Part shown: positions 29,033-36,583 of the stretch, in pieces
Position numbering within the stretch: position 1 is the first letter of the stretch
Layout of the letters: the number at the start of each line of letters is the position of its first letter
Source of the DNA: a virus
Virus record (IMG/VR): IMGVR_UViG_3300037258_000147
Coordinates: 40,681 to 104,680 of that record
DNA: 64,000 nt
Reading direction: 5' to 3' (one strand)
Translations under genes and position numbers: made by a program
Notes under the pieces: model-generated
The model's database searches: none
What the model was told of the DNA's origin: nothing
What the model saw: only the letters and a program-made list of their open reading frames with translations

Positions 29033-29061
29033 TTGACAGACCAACTAGGGTTGGCTATAAT
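29033..29061 (+). promoter_or_regulatory. Consensus promoter with operator in the spacer
   Basis: TTGACA, 17 nt, TATAAT: perfect consensus. The spacer contains CCAAC-TAGG-GTTGG, a palindrome suited to a repressor. A GTCC palindrome follows at 29108-29122. Confidence 0.8.
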
Positions 29062-29134
29062 CATTGTAGCAATTTTGGAGTTGTGGTTTTTGTGGTAACT
29101 GGAATCTGTCCGAAAAATGGACAAAAGAGGGGTT

Positions 29135-29281
29135 ATGGAAATCAAAACCAGCACACTAGGGCCGTCTTGGGACGACTTTGAAACCGCAAGAATGAAAAGG
29201 GAAGACGAAAACGTAGCGCGGCGGGTAGCAGACTACCAGCGGCGCGGCGGATGGTTCGACCAAACCGAAGAGGAATTGTGA
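29135..29281 (+). CDS. Hypothetical early protein (48 aa)
   Basis: MEIKTSTLGPSWDDFETARMKREDENVARRVADYQRRGGW FDQTEEEL; GAGGGG SD. First gene after the consensus promoter; overlaps the next start (GTGA). Confidence 0.5.
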   Translation: MEIKTSTLGPSWDDFETARMKREDENVARRVADYQRRGGWFDQTEEEL

Positions 29282-29502
29282 TAGTCCCTCTGCAATACTG
29301 CTGTGACGCGCCCGGATGTACGCAGGTTCGGACGGATACGAACCGATGGTGGGTCGTCTACACGGGATACCCCAGCCATATCGGAGTGTATACGTGGGAT
29401 CACGCCGAGGCGGATCACAAACTGGACAGCACGGACTCCCGCCACTTCTGCGGCCAAACTCACGCTCTGCAATTCGTATCATCTGAGATGGGGGTAAAAT
29501 GA
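29278..29502 (+). CDS. Small Cys/His protein (74 aa)
   Basis: GTG start with GAGGAATT upstream. LQYCCDAPGCTQVRTDTNRW...HAEADHKL...HFCGQTHALQF: Cys and His spacing suggests a zinc finger. Overlaps both neighbours. Confidence 0.55.
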   Translation: MIVPLQYCCDAPGCTQVRTDTNRWWVVYTGYPSHIGVYTWDHAEADHKLDSTDSRHFCGQTHALQFVSSEMGVK

Positions 29503-29717
29503 AACTCTCCTTCGAGGATTTTGTCTACTACTCGGAATGGCTTGAGATAGTTCGGATGGGGAATTTTGTCGGCGAGTATGAATTACGAAAAATTATTCTC
29601 AAGAAAATCCGAGAATTCAGACGAGGCCGCCCACTTTTTGCCGGACCCTACGGGGATAAATCCGCGTGGGCTGGAATGGTCCGCAATTGGTACAAGGCAT
29701 ATGTGGAGGAAGCATGA
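29499..29717 (+). CDS. Hypothetical early protein (72 aa)
   Basis: MKLSFEDFVYYSEWLEIVRMGNFVGEYELRKIILKKIREF..., helical and aromatic-rich. ATGA overlaps on both sides. Confidence 0.55.
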   Translation: MKLSFEDFVYYSEWLEIVRMGNFVGEYELRKIILKKIREFRRGRPLFAGPYGDKSAWAGMVRNWYKAYVEEA

Positions 29718-29929
29718 AACACACGGAGATATTTTATTCTCTCTGCGAGGCCCACACTATTCTGTGTCTAGCCTGCGATAGGGCCGGAAACGCGGCGGAT
29801 GTTTGGTGGATTCCCTTTTTCGGGCGGAACCGCTGGCGAGCCTACCGCACTGCACTCCATGCTATGGAGTACCTGCAAAAACAGGTAGGCGAAGAATACT
29901 CGCTGGCTGTTGAGGAGCTTTGCCAATGA
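29714..29929 (+). CDS. Hypothetical early protein (71 aa)
   Basis: MKHTEIFYSLCEAHTILCLACDRAGNAADVWWIPFFGRNRW...; AGGA SD; coupled to neighbours by ATGA. Confidence 0.55.
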   Translation: MKHTEIFYSLCEAHTILCLACDRAGNAADVWWIPFFGRNRWRAYRTALHAMEYLQKQVGEEYSLAVEELCQ

Positions 29930-30165
29930 CCAATCTTTCAACCAGAAAGTCAAAGTGTATTGTCCAGTTTTCGGACACGATTCGGGAGCGGGGCCGGTTA
30001 CGTGAAGTCATTATGGAGTTCTCACCCTACGGTATTAAAGTCCGACTCAAGGGCATGAGAAGTTCATACGATATTTCCCCGGCCTCTATCTACAACTCTG
30101 CTGTGCTTAAGTTTGTGGCAGCACAAAAATCTGAGAAGAAGGCCAAGAAAGCGGGGAGGAAATGA
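29926..30165 (+). CDS. Hypothetical early protein, beta then basic tail (79 aa)
   Basis: MTNLSTRKSKCIVQFSDTIRERGRLREVIMEFSPYGIKVRLKGM...KSEKKAKKAGRK. A CIVQFSDTIRERGRLREV-type core like small phage proteins; Lys-rich end could bind nucleic acid. Confidence 0.55.
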   Translation: MTNLSTRKSKCIVQFSDTIRERGRLREVIMEFSPYGIKVRLKGMRSSYDISPASIYNSAVLKFVAAQKSEKKAKKAGRK

Positions 30166-30431
30166 GGCAAGTGCGAAATAAATTATGGCTGCATAGTGGC
30201 TACCGGATCGGAGAAAACGGATTCATATTTAACCGTCCAGCCTGTCGGTTGTGTAAATTGTTCGACGCCCGAGTTTGCGAAAATAAGTATTGCGTTTTTT
30301 GCTTTGTCGGACTCTTGGAGATTCGGGGGATATGGGGATCGAGACGACGGCGGACTACGGGGGCTATCGTGCGCAGGACTCGAAAGATTTACAGGAACTC
30401 AGTTAGTCCGAAAAATGGACAACCTGAATGA
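30162..30431 (+). CDS. Hypothetical early protein (89 aa)
   Basis: Contains CRLCKLFDARVCENKYCVFCFV, two CxxC-type pairs, then a basic tail. Its C-terminal SPKNGQPE is encoded by the GTCC palindrome at 30406. Confidence 0.45.
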   Translation: MRQVRNKLWLHSGYRIGENGFIFNRPACRLCKLFDARVCENKYCVFCFVGLLEIRGIWGSRRRRTTGAIVRRTRKIYRNSVSPKNGQPE

Positions 30432-30586
30432 CCAATCAGCTAGGCGATCTAACAGCCCGACAAGAAGCCTTACGGCATCTACGTTCCAGATGGATGAAAT
30501 TATTCTTGACTAAGCCCTGGACTTCGGATAACGTAAGGGAGAGAGCTTTGATTTGTGAGAAGATTGTTAAGTGGGGTGCAAAGTGA
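30428..30586 (+). CDS. Hypothetical early protein (52 aa)
   Basis: MTNQLGDLTARQEALRHLRSRWMKLFLTKPWTSDNVRERA LICEKIVKWGAK; helical and basic, ATGA overlap at its start and GTGA at its end. Confidence 0.5.
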   Translation: MTNQLGDLTARQEALRHLRSRWMKLFLTKPWTSDNVRERALICEKIVKWGAK

Positions 30587-30789
30587 AAACCTACGAAGTA
30601 AAAGTACCGATTGCCGGACACGCTTATGTTTATGTCGAGGCTGACTCGGAAGAAGAGGCTATCACAACGGCTGTGAGTGCGGCTGAGTTGCAGGATTTAG
30701 GCGGCTGGGAAGCCCTGCGGAAATTCAACATGGGCAACGTCTGTTACTGCCCGCAACCTTGGGAAGCAGAAGCTGCGGAAATGGAATAA
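30583..30789 (+). CDS. Hypothetical early protein (68 aa)
   Basis: GTG start (alternative 30571). KTYEVKVPIAGHAYVYVEADSEEEAITTAV is the typical small beta-alpha-beta phage fold seen beside integrases and early regulators; no function known. Confidence 0.55.
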   Translation: MKTYEVKVPIAGHAYVYVEADSEEEAITTAVSAAELQDLGGWEALRKFNMGNVCYCPQPWEAEAAEME

Positions 30790-30791
30790 CC

Positions 30792-31865
30792 GTGACTACC
30801 AAGCGCCGAGCAACATACCAATATGACGGAACCGTAGGCGGGAAACGTCTACGGTTTTCGCTCGGAACTACTGACTCAAAATCTGCCGCGAAGTTAGAGC
30901 AGCGGATTGGGTTTGCTATCGCAGAAGGCCCGAAACCCGAAGTCTGGGAGAGCCTGAAACCTTCATTACCTCTAAGGAGCTATCAAGTCTTGACCTCAGT
31001 TATCGGCCTTACGGCGTTACCAAATCTACGTGAATTTGAAGACACTTGGGAAAAACATTTAGACACGAGAAGGCGGCTTGGAGAAATTACCGAGTCTACT
31101 TACGACCTTTACGCTAAAGCGTCCAGGGATTTCTTCGCCCGAATGATCGAACTGAATGTCGGGAAAATGGACGAACTTACTCCAAGCGCCGTAGACGAGT
31201 ATCTGGTTTGGAGACTTGAAAGCATAAAGGCAAAGGGAGGGTCTGGCCGAGGAGTAGTTACCATATCCAAGATACTTGTCCAGATTTTTGAATTGGGTAT
31301 TAGGGACGGGCTGCTCAAAACGTCGCCACTTAAGCACAAGTATAGACCAGACACAGACCCGAAAGCTCCTGATCCGTTTACCGATTCCGAAGTCCAGAAA
31401 ATGGAAAATTCAGCGGATGGAATTGACCGGCTTGCTTTTCTTTTGTTGAAATGGACAGGACTAAGAAAGTCGGACGCGAGTTCGGTTACTTGGTCGGCCA
31501 TAAACTGGGAGAAAGAAACTCTGACGTGGGAAACTAAAAAGCGCCATAAACAAGTCATAGTACCTTTACATGCCTCGTTAATGGCCGAGTTGAAAAAATA
31601 TCGGGACGATTCAGATGTCCAAATTTTACCAATGGCCCAGAACCGGCTGTATCAACTCGTAGTAAATCTCGGAAAGAAATCTGGGGTCGAAAACTGTCAC
31701 CCTCACAGATTTCGGGCATGGTTTGTATGTCGTTTGCTGGCTAAAGGTGCGAGTTTATTTGACGTGTCCAAAATGATCGGAGACTCCCACCAGGTTGTGG
31801 AAAAATATTATTCTGCTATTACCGATGGACAACAAGAACGGGTCCGTGGTATACTAGCGGCGTAG
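30792..31865 (+). CDS. int: Tyrosine recombinase / phage integrase
   Basis: GTG start two bases after the previous stop. 357 residues: N-terminal AP2-like part, SAM-like core-binding domain (about 80-170), catalytic domain with LKWTGLRKSD (Arg about 224), CHPHRFRAWF (HxxR about 303-306) and VVEKYYSAI (Tyr about 338). It would insert the phage into the host chromosome, so a temperate life cycle is likely. No attachment site identified. Confidence 0.88.
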   Translation: MTTKRRATYQYDGTVGGKRLRFSLGTTDSKSAAKLEQRIGFAIAEGPKPEVWESLKPSLPLRSYQVLTSVIGLTALPNLREFEDTWEKHLDTRRRLGEITESTYDLYAKASRDFFARMIELNVGKMDELTPSAVDEYLVWRLESIKAKGGSGRGVVTISKILVQIFELGIRDGLLKTSPLKHKYRPDTDPKAPDPFTDSEVQKMENSADGIDRLAFLLLKWTGLRKSDASSVTWSAINWEKETLTWETKKRHKQVIVPLHASLMAELKKYRDDSDVQILPMAQNRLYQLVVNLGKKSGVENCHPHRFRAWFVCRLLAKGASLFDVSKMIGDSHQVVEKYYSAITDGQQERVRGILAA

Positions 31866-31888
31866 GGCGGATTTAGTCCACAAAATGG

Positions 31889-32035
31889 CCCGGAGGAAAG
31901 CATTGGTACGCTTCGGTCGGCGGAACCTCAGTTACTCGGCACGGAGAGTCCAAGTGGAGCAGCAAAGCCATGGCGGAACTCAATGCCGAAAAATGGGCAC
32001 AAGAAAACTGTGTGATAATCGAGCCCTCCATTTAA
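31889..32035 (+). CDS. Possible small gene with unclear start
   Basis: The open frame encodes KHWYASVGGTSVTRHGESKW SSKAMAELNAEKWAQENCVI and ends TAA inside a GTCC-type site (32026-32040). SD-like GGAGGAAAG precedes it but no ordinary start codon lies in frame, so status is doubtful. Confidence 0.3.
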   Translation, partial: PGGKHWYASVGGTSVTRHGESKWSSKAMAELNAEKWAQENCVIIEPSI

Positions 32036-32056
32036 TGGACTCAAGAAAGGACTGAA

Positions 32057-32594
32057 ATGGTAACTTGGATCAAAGACGCAAACGGCAATAAATGTTCTGT
32101 CGAGCATTGGGGGTCGGAAGAGGCGGCGCAGAAGGCGCTGGACTCCCTCCAGGACTGCAAAAACTGTATTAACTGCTCCTACTGCTCCGGCTGCTCCGGC
32201 TGCTCCGGCTGCTCCGGCTGCTCCGGCTGCTCCGATATCGCCTTTGAGCGATTCTTTATCGCTCAAAGGCGATCCGGAATCGAAGTGGGCCGGACCGCCT
32301 GCGGTGCCAAAAATAGAGAACATCCACAAGAAAATCTACGAGGCCGCTTCGATTCCGCCAAAAGCTTTAGATATGGGCAACTGGCATGCCTGCGGAACCA
32401 CTCATTGTCGCGGCGGATGGGCGGTGCATCTGGCCGGTGATGCTGGATACGCCTTGGAGCAGTTTCATGGGACGTTGCTGGCCGCGCAACTCATCTACCG
32501 CGAGAGTGGCTGCCCCATCAGCCCATGCCGGTTCTTCGACAGCAACGCCGACGCCTTAGCCGACATGAAGCGGCTGGCCGAACAGGATTCATAG
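32057..32594 (+). pseudogene. Cys-repeat protein interrupted by a +1 frameshift at a hairpin
   Basis: Reads MVTWIKDANGNKCSVEHWGS..., then CSGC repeats to CSDIAFER (32057-~32250); a second frame from TTG 32244 carries the rest, GDPESKWAGPPAVPKIENIH...WHACGTTHCRGGWAVHLAG...FDSNADALADMKRLAEQ, ending 32594. I recall intact proteins with both halves. The break lies in a perfect 13-bp hairpin (GCCTTTGAGCGAT/ATCGCTCAAAGGC, ~32239-32270). Either inactivating or programmed frameshift. Confidence 0.65.
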
Positions 32595-32611
32595 TGCAAG
32601 AAAGGACTGCA

Positions 32612-32947
32612 ATGACAAAGTACCAGGAGATCGCAGCGCAAGCGTGCACATGTTTGAAGGAAGGCAGCGCGCGTTGCAAGTTTCCGCATCCATGCCGCCG
32701 CTGCGGTGAGTATCATCCGGGCGTCTCCTGCTATTGGCACGCTCATGGAAAGACGGCGGAAGATAAACCGGCTGCTGGGCGCGTGTTCCAGCGCTCAGGT
32801 GGATCGCTGGGATGCGATGAGTGCTGCAACGGAGACCGCTGTGATGATCGAACACACAAAGATCGGGATAATTGCCCATTTTGCTTGGGAAGCGGTGAGC
32901 CGAGGGGAGAACATGCTGAGTGCAAAGTACCGGAAGATCGCAGATGA
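32612..32947 (+). CDS. Cys-rich zinc-binding protein (111 aa)
   Basis: Start at ATG 32612 behind AAAGGA. Pairs CTCL, CRRCGEYHPGVSC, CDECCNGDRCDD and CPFCLGSGEP suggest several zinc knuckles. GC-rich block shared with the next three genes; origin outside the phage core is likely. Confidence 0.5.
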   Translation: MTKYQEIAAQACTCLKEGSARCKFPHPCRRCGEYHPGVSCYWHAHGKTAEDKPAAGRVFQRSGGSLGCDECCNGDRCDDRTHKDRDNCPFCLGSGEPRGEHAECKVPEDRR

Positions 32948-33563
32948 AGCGTATGAGGACGACGCAAGGTTCGATCTTTACGCCGCCTGCGAAGCCGTAG
33001 GCGCGGCCATGCTGGCGGACGCGACGGAGCCGGGAGCGCCGATGAGCGAGGCGGACACGGAGTCGGTGAGCTACGCTCTTGCGCAGATGGAGCGGTGCTA
33101 CACCTTCCTGCCTTCTCACGGCAGCATTGGCGAGGAAGGTAAGGACAATTACGCATGGGGAATGCGCCGCTTAAAGGAAATCCTCGCCAAGCGCAGGCAG
33201 CCACCCGCGCAGGGGGATGCGCCACCGGAGCGCGGGCTGGTATCGCTGGATGCAGTGGAGAAGGCCATACGGGATCAGGGCAACACTTCTGGCGGCTGGA
33301 ATGCATTTATCGCTGGCGTCCGCGCGCGCCTCGCCCCGCCTGCGAAGAAGACGGCGGAGGAACGGGTGACCATACGCGGACGGTCACCGCGCTCGCGTGT
33401 GTCGGAATACTGGGAAGTCCTCCTTGACGGCGCGCCTGTGTACAGGTTCGACCAGCGCGAGTGCGCAGAAATCTACCGCGCTGGCCTGATCGCCAAGTTG
33501 GAGAAGGAGGCGGGCAAAGATGAAGGTCAGTGGGATCGAAGTCAATTTCGCAAGGCCGGTTGA
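32913..33563 (+). CDS. Hypothetical protein (216 aa) in GC-rich block
   Basis: Start placed at ATG 32913 with GAGGGGAG. Helical MLSAKYRKIADEAYEDDARFDLYAACEAVG, then SLDAVEKAIRDQGNTSGGWN and a C-terminal beta part (EYWEVLLDGAPVYRFDQRECAEIYRAGLIAKLE). Composition differs from the core phage genes. No function known. Confidence 0.5.
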   Translation: MLSAKYRKIADEAYEDDARFDLYAACEAVGAAMLADATEPGAPMSEADTESVSYALAQMERCYTFLPSHGSIGEEGKDNYAWGMRRLKEILAKRRQPPAQGDAPPERGLVSLDAVEKAIRDQGNTSGGWNAFIAGVRARLAPPAKKTAEERVTIRGRSPRSRVSEYWEVLLDGAPVYRFDQRECAEIYRAGLIAKLEKEAGKDEGQWDRSQFRKAG

Positions 33564-33990
33564 ATTGACAGACAACCAGCGGCGCTCCATCCACGCTGTA
33601 GTAGGAGAAGCCGCGCGCAAGACTGAAACATTTGAGTTCGTTCATTGGGCTGCGGGAACTGGCTGCAAGCCCAATTGGTCAAAAACCGATTGCGCCATTT
33701 TGGGTATGACGCTGACAGCAGATTCTCCCGAGAGGGGAGAGCCCGCATGGGATGATTCTGTGTTCTACATCGAAACCGCAACGCGAGAGCGCTACGCTTC
33801 AGAACCGTTTAAGCCGTACGCGAGAGCAAAGACCAATGCGGATAGATTCTGCGAACTGTTAGAGACCATCGATCAGCGTTGCACATCTGTCGATGGTCCT
33901 GTGACGCCGACGCTTACAGAAGCCACAGCAGATGAATTACGCAAACTGTATTTGTTTGCCGACAGGATCAGGAAGGAGGGGCAGCAGTGA
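33520..33990 (+). CDS. Hypothetical protein (156 aa) in GC-rich block
   Basis: Overlaps the previous gene by 44 nt in another frame; ATG after GGAGGCGGGCAAAG. MKVSGIEVNFARPVELTDNQ...GCKPNWSKTDCAILGMTL... alpha/beta domain. Unknown. Confidence 0.5.
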   Translation: MKVSGIEVNFARPVELTDNQRRSIHAVVGEAARKTETFEFVHWAAGTGCKPNWSKTDCAILGMTLTADSPERGEPAWDDSVFYIETATRERYASEPFKPYARAKTNADRFCELLETIDQRCTSVDGPVTPTLTEATADELRKLYLFADRIRKEGQQ

Positions 33991-34352
33991 GTATCACGTC
34001 TGAAATAAGAGGCCGTACGGTTACGGCGGCGGAGGCGCGTGAATCTGTGCGACGCCTTGTCAACTCCCACTTCCATAACCCAGACAGCGCGCGCGTTAGC
34101 ATCCCAGCAGATGTGCGCGACGATGATCTGATTGCGTCTGACTACGTGGAAGAATCTGCGGCCCTGTCCGAGTCCCACAGAGAACTCAGGGAGGCCGCGA
34201 AAAAAGCTGAAAGGTGCCTCACCGAGTTGTACCCATCGGACCCGACAGCGGTTGAACACGAAGCTGAATACTACGCCGTGAACAAAGTATTGAACGAATT
34301 ACGCGCTGCTCTCTCGCGTGCATCTCTGGCTCTGGCACTGGAGGTTGACTAG
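33987..34352 (+). CDS. Hypothetical helical protein (121 aa)
   Basis: GTG start overlapping the previous stop. Helical with RELREAAKKAERCLTELY and LNELRAALSRASLALALE. Last gene of the GC-rich block; a GTCC palindrome follows at 34357. Confidence 0.5.
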   Translation: MSITSEIRGRTVTAAEARESVRRLVNSHFHNPDSARVSIPADVRDDDLIASDYVEESAALSESHRELREAAKKAERCLTELYPSDPTAVEHEAEYYAVNKVLNELRAALSRASLALALEVD

Positions 34353-34356
34353 GTTT

Positions 34357-34371
34357 GTCCATAAAATGGAC
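34357..34371. repeat. GTCC-N7-GGAC palindrome at the block boundary
   Basis: GTCCATAAAATGGAC marks the right edge of the GC-rich block. Confidence 0.85.
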
Positions 34372-34501
34372 GGTTTGCTGTGTCAACAACCTAGTTCACA
34401 CGACTAAACAGCAAGTCCATTTTCCGACTTTTTTGGGCAACCTTGGGCGGCCTTGGTTCATCTTACTAACTAACCTCCCCCGAGGAGGAGAAGGAGATGA
34501 C

Positions 34502-35161
34502 ATGAGGACTAAACAGATTTCAGATGCTCCCCCCGAAATGTTCCAAGGGTGGGAAAAGTTGGAACCCAACGAGCAAACCAAGATTACGGTCGAAACCCAT
34601 GCTCTCGAAAAGGCGGCTAACACTCTCGAAATGTCCAATTTGGAAATCGGAGAGCATCTGGACAACATCAGTCTGGTCTTAGCCCCCAAACGCCAGTTCA
34701 ACAAGTGGCTGCTGTGGTGGCTGGACAGCCGGAAGAGGGCCAAGAGCCGGTCATGGGCCTATCAAGCTCTGGCCGAGTATCAGGCTATTAAAAACCATAT
34801 CCCCAAACCAGTTCTTGAGGTAGCCAAGGAGCGGGGAGTCAAATTAAGCCCCTTGGTGTTGGCCCAAAACCCTCCGCCCAAGACCCAGGACAAGGGGAAG
34901 ATTCTGGAGTATGTCAACAACCTGAAGCCCTCACGAGTCGAAATTGCCAAGTCCCCAGAGACCTTGTTAAAGGAGTGCGTGAACTTTGTTGGCACCAGAT
35001 GGGCGCAACTGCCCAACAACCACAAAACCAGAACAGCCTTTATGAGATCGCTGCTGGGAATGCTTCTGGGCAAATTTGGGGTGGCGTCTGAGCAGAGTTT
35101 TGCTCCAATGGCGATCCCGGACAACTTCAAGGTACAGAGGGGGCGTCCCAAAGCAGCATGA
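34502..35161 (+). CDS. DUF3102-like host-interaction or regulatory protein (219 aa)
   Basis: Start at ATG 34502 after a long GGAGGAGAAGGAG. EIGEHLDNISLVLAPKRQFNKWL...AYQALAEYQAIKNHIPKPVL resembles DUF3102-type proteins that often sit near partition or replication genes. C-terminal RGRPKAA tail. A second member of this general type is at 62965. Function unknown. Confidence 0.55.
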   Translation: MRTKQISDAPPEMFQGWEKLEPNEQTKITVETHALEKAANTLEMSNLEIGEHLDNISLVLAPKRQFNKWLLWWLDSRKRAKSRSWAYQALAEYQAIKNHIPKPVLEVAKERGVKLSPLVLAQNPPPKTQDKGKILEYVNNLKPSRVEIAKSPETLLKECVNFVGTRWAQLPNNHKTRTAFMRSLLGMLLGKFGVASEQSFAPMAIPDNFKVQRGRPKAA

Positions 35162-35352
35162 GCACTTTGCTTATCAGCTTCCGAGACGGTAATCGGTTTT
35201 TGTCTTGTGAATCCTGCGGAGGGGCTGGAACAAAAACAAATGCAAGGTGTCCTGACTGCGGGCTGAGGTTCCTCAGGATTCGAGTCAAAAACGAAGACGG
35301 AAAAATTATCCACCATGAGGGGTCTGAGAAATCGGACCCCCTTATTTTTTAA
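35158..35352 (+). CDS. Zinc-ribbon small protein (64 aa)
   Basis: CESCGGAGTKTNARCPDCG is a four-cysteine ribbon. ATGA overlap at its start; its last codons overlap the terminator hairpin. Confidence 0.55.
   Translation: MSTLLISFRDGNRFLSCESCGGAGTKTNARCPDCGLRFLRIRVKNEDGKIIHHEGSEKSDPLIF
35318..35350 (+). terminator. Rho-independent terminator
   Basis: AGGGGTC-TGAGAAATCG-GACCCCCT followed by TTATTTTTT. Clean stem and U-tract; separates the early operon from the RNA gene downstream. Confidence 0.8.
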
Positions 35353-35360
35353 TTATTGTG

Positions 35361-35387
35361 TTGACAAAACCAAAATCATGCTATAAT
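35361..35387 (+). promoter_or_regulatory. Promoter of small RNA U
   Basis: TTGACA, 15-nt spacer, TATAAT; the RNA helix begins 6 nt after the -10 box. Confidence 0.75.
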
Positions 35388-35393
35388 AAACGT

Positions 35394-35536
35394 GGTTGCG
35401 ATGGCGTGTTCAACACGCACCTATTCTCGGTGGTAGCCGAATCGTATGTCGGGTAGGAACGAGGGTAGCGACGGGGTTCGATTCCCCTAGTAGAGCGCGG
35501 GCGGCTCACGCTGCTGCGGGTCTGGTGCTCGCAACC
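35394..35536 (+). ncRNA. Novel small RNA U with tRNA-like T-loop
   Basis: 143 nt between a terminator and a new promoter, no coding frame. Closed by perfect GGTTGCGA/TCGCAACC, then AAAATTTTT. Contains GCGTGT-TCA-ACACGC, TCGG-TGGTAG-CCGA and a textbook T-arm GGGG-TTCGATT-CCCC. Shares GTGGTTGC at the 5' end and GG(G/A)ACGAGG...GTTCGA with RNA V (20017). Stands as its own transcription unit. Confidence 0.7.
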
Positions 35537-35546
35537 AAAATTTTTA

Positions 35547-35561
35547 GTCCGTTTTCTGGAC
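35547..35561. repeat. GTCC-N7-GGAC palindrome over a promoter
   Basis: GTCCGTTTTCTGGAC spans the -35/spacer region of the promoter at 35571, as an operator would. Confidence 0.85.
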
Positions 35562-35565
35562 AAAA

Positions 35566-35576
35566 CATGGTATAAT
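35566..35576 (+). promoter_or_regulatory. Extended -10 promoter, leaderless
   Basis: ACATGG-TATAAT, then GCGCTC and the ATG at 35583. Start point would fall on or beside the ATG. Confidence 0.65.
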
Positions 35577-35582
35577 GCGCTC

Positions 35583-35762
35583 ATGGAACCTGACCAAACA
35601 CAACTTGCCTGTATCGAGGAATATGCCCAGAAAACCGGACGCGGCGCTGCCGACTGTTTATTCGAAGCTATTGACGACTGGATTAAAGTAGTCGCCCTTA
35701 CTGTTTCTCAACCAGAGAAGTTCAATGTAATACAATTTCCGTTGCAGGTAAGCGTGAATTAG
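35583..35762 (+). CDS. Hypothetical protein, probably leaderless (59 aa)
   Basis: MEPDQTQLACIEEYAQKTGRGAADCLFEAIDDWI...; acidic helical, no SD, ATG 6 nt after the -10. Its TAG overlaps the GTCC palindrome at 35762-35776. Confidence 0.55.
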   Translation: MEPDQTQLACIEEYAQKTGRGAADCLFEAIDDWIKVVALTVSQPEKFNVIQFPLQVSVN

Positions 35763-35787
35763 TCCATAAAATGGACGGAGAGGTGCG

Positions 35788-36030
35788 ATGAAAATCACGG
35801 TAACTCAGACGCACATTAAGAACGCCAAGAGGATGAATTTAGGCAAATGCCCTATCGCTCTGGCGTTGCATAATTACGGGTGGAAGAAGCCTTTGGTACG
35901 CTACAATACGGTCTCGGAAGGTCCCTGCGGACTACCCCACCGTCTGCCCCCCAGAGCATCCGCTTTCATCTGCCGTTTTGACCGAGGCAAGCCTGTTAAG
36001 CCTTTTACTTTCGAACTGGACACTGACTAA
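35788..36030 (+). CDS. CPIALAL paralogue family member 1 (80 aa)
   Basis: MKITVTQTHIKNAKRMNLGKCPIALALHNYGWKKPL...; ends FICRFDRGKPVKPFTFELD. Same frame of I-x-x-G/A-K, CP(I/V)ALAL, LP...F, FD-G-x-V-x-PF-x-FE as genes at 36741, 40370 and 46826. Unknown function; four copies in one genome suggest a phage-specific role. Confidence 0.65.
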   Translation: MKITVTQTHIKNAKRMNLGKCPIALALHNYGWKKPLVRYNTVSEGPCGLPHRLPPRASAFICRFDRGKPVKPFTFELDTD

Positions 36031-36209
36031 TGACCCAAGACGAACTATTCGTATCCTTGTTTTGTGACCAACTATCTAATATAGCCAAGGGTATAAGACA
36101 AATGAGAAGTTGGTATGTTTTTTCGGACAAACGTCTGGGGGGTTTGGAAGATATTTTCAGGAAAGACGCGGCGGATTTTTCCGAGTACCAGAAAATGTTT
36201 CAAGTTTAG
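36030..36209 (+). CDS. Hypothetical protein (59 aa)
   Basis: MTQDELFVSLFCDQLSNIAKGIRQMRSWYVFSDKRLGGLE...; TAATG overlap with the previous gene. Unknown. Confidence 0.5.
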   Translation: MTQDELFVSLFCDQLSNIAKGIRQMRSWYVFSDKRLGGLEDIFRKDAADFSEYQKMFQV

Positions 36210-36218
36210 GAGGATTTT

Positions 36219-36431
36219 ATGACCAAACGATATTCCGCAGGGGCTATAGCGGACTATTATGATTACACAAACCTCGAATCTTCAGAAGACGGCAAGTTTG
36301 TCCTTTTTTCGGACTACGAAATCCTTCTGACGGCAATTCGTGAGGCCCTTATTGCCATTAGAGAAGGATACACCTATAATGCCCAAGCCCAATTGGAATG
36401 TGGGCTGAAAAATGTAGGGGAGAAAATATGA
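36219..36431 (+). CDS. Hypothetical protein (70 aa)
   Basis: AGGAGG SD. Carries an in-frame GTCC palindrome at 36300-36314 coding FVLFSDY. Helical second half. Unknown. Confidence 0.55.
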   Translation: MTKRYSAGAIADYYDYTNLESSEDGKFVLFSDYEILLTAIREALIAIREGYTYNAQAQLECGLKNVGEKI

Positions 36432-36583
36432 CCCAAATGTCCAAACAAGAGTATCATGATACCTGTTTCCAGCAGACCAAACCAGAGCCTGAGGTAGACA
36501 CAAGTGTGCCCTTGTGGGTGTGGTTTATTGGTCTTGGCTTAGTAGCTCTGGTCTGGATGATTTTTTCTCAAGGAGTTCACTAA
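36428..36583 (+). CDS. Small membrane protein (51 aa)
   Basis: MTQMSKQEYHDTCFQQTKPE..., then PLWVWFIGLGLVALVWMIFS, one transmembrane helix. ATGA overlap with the gene before. Confidence 0.55.
   Translation: MTQMSKQEYHDTCFQQTKPEPEVDTSVPLWVWFIGLGLVALVWMIFSQGVH

Noticed and set aside
35394-35536. tmRNA or tRNA call for RNA U
   Set aside because: It has one T-loop hairpin but no CCA, no alanine acceptor and no tag frame.
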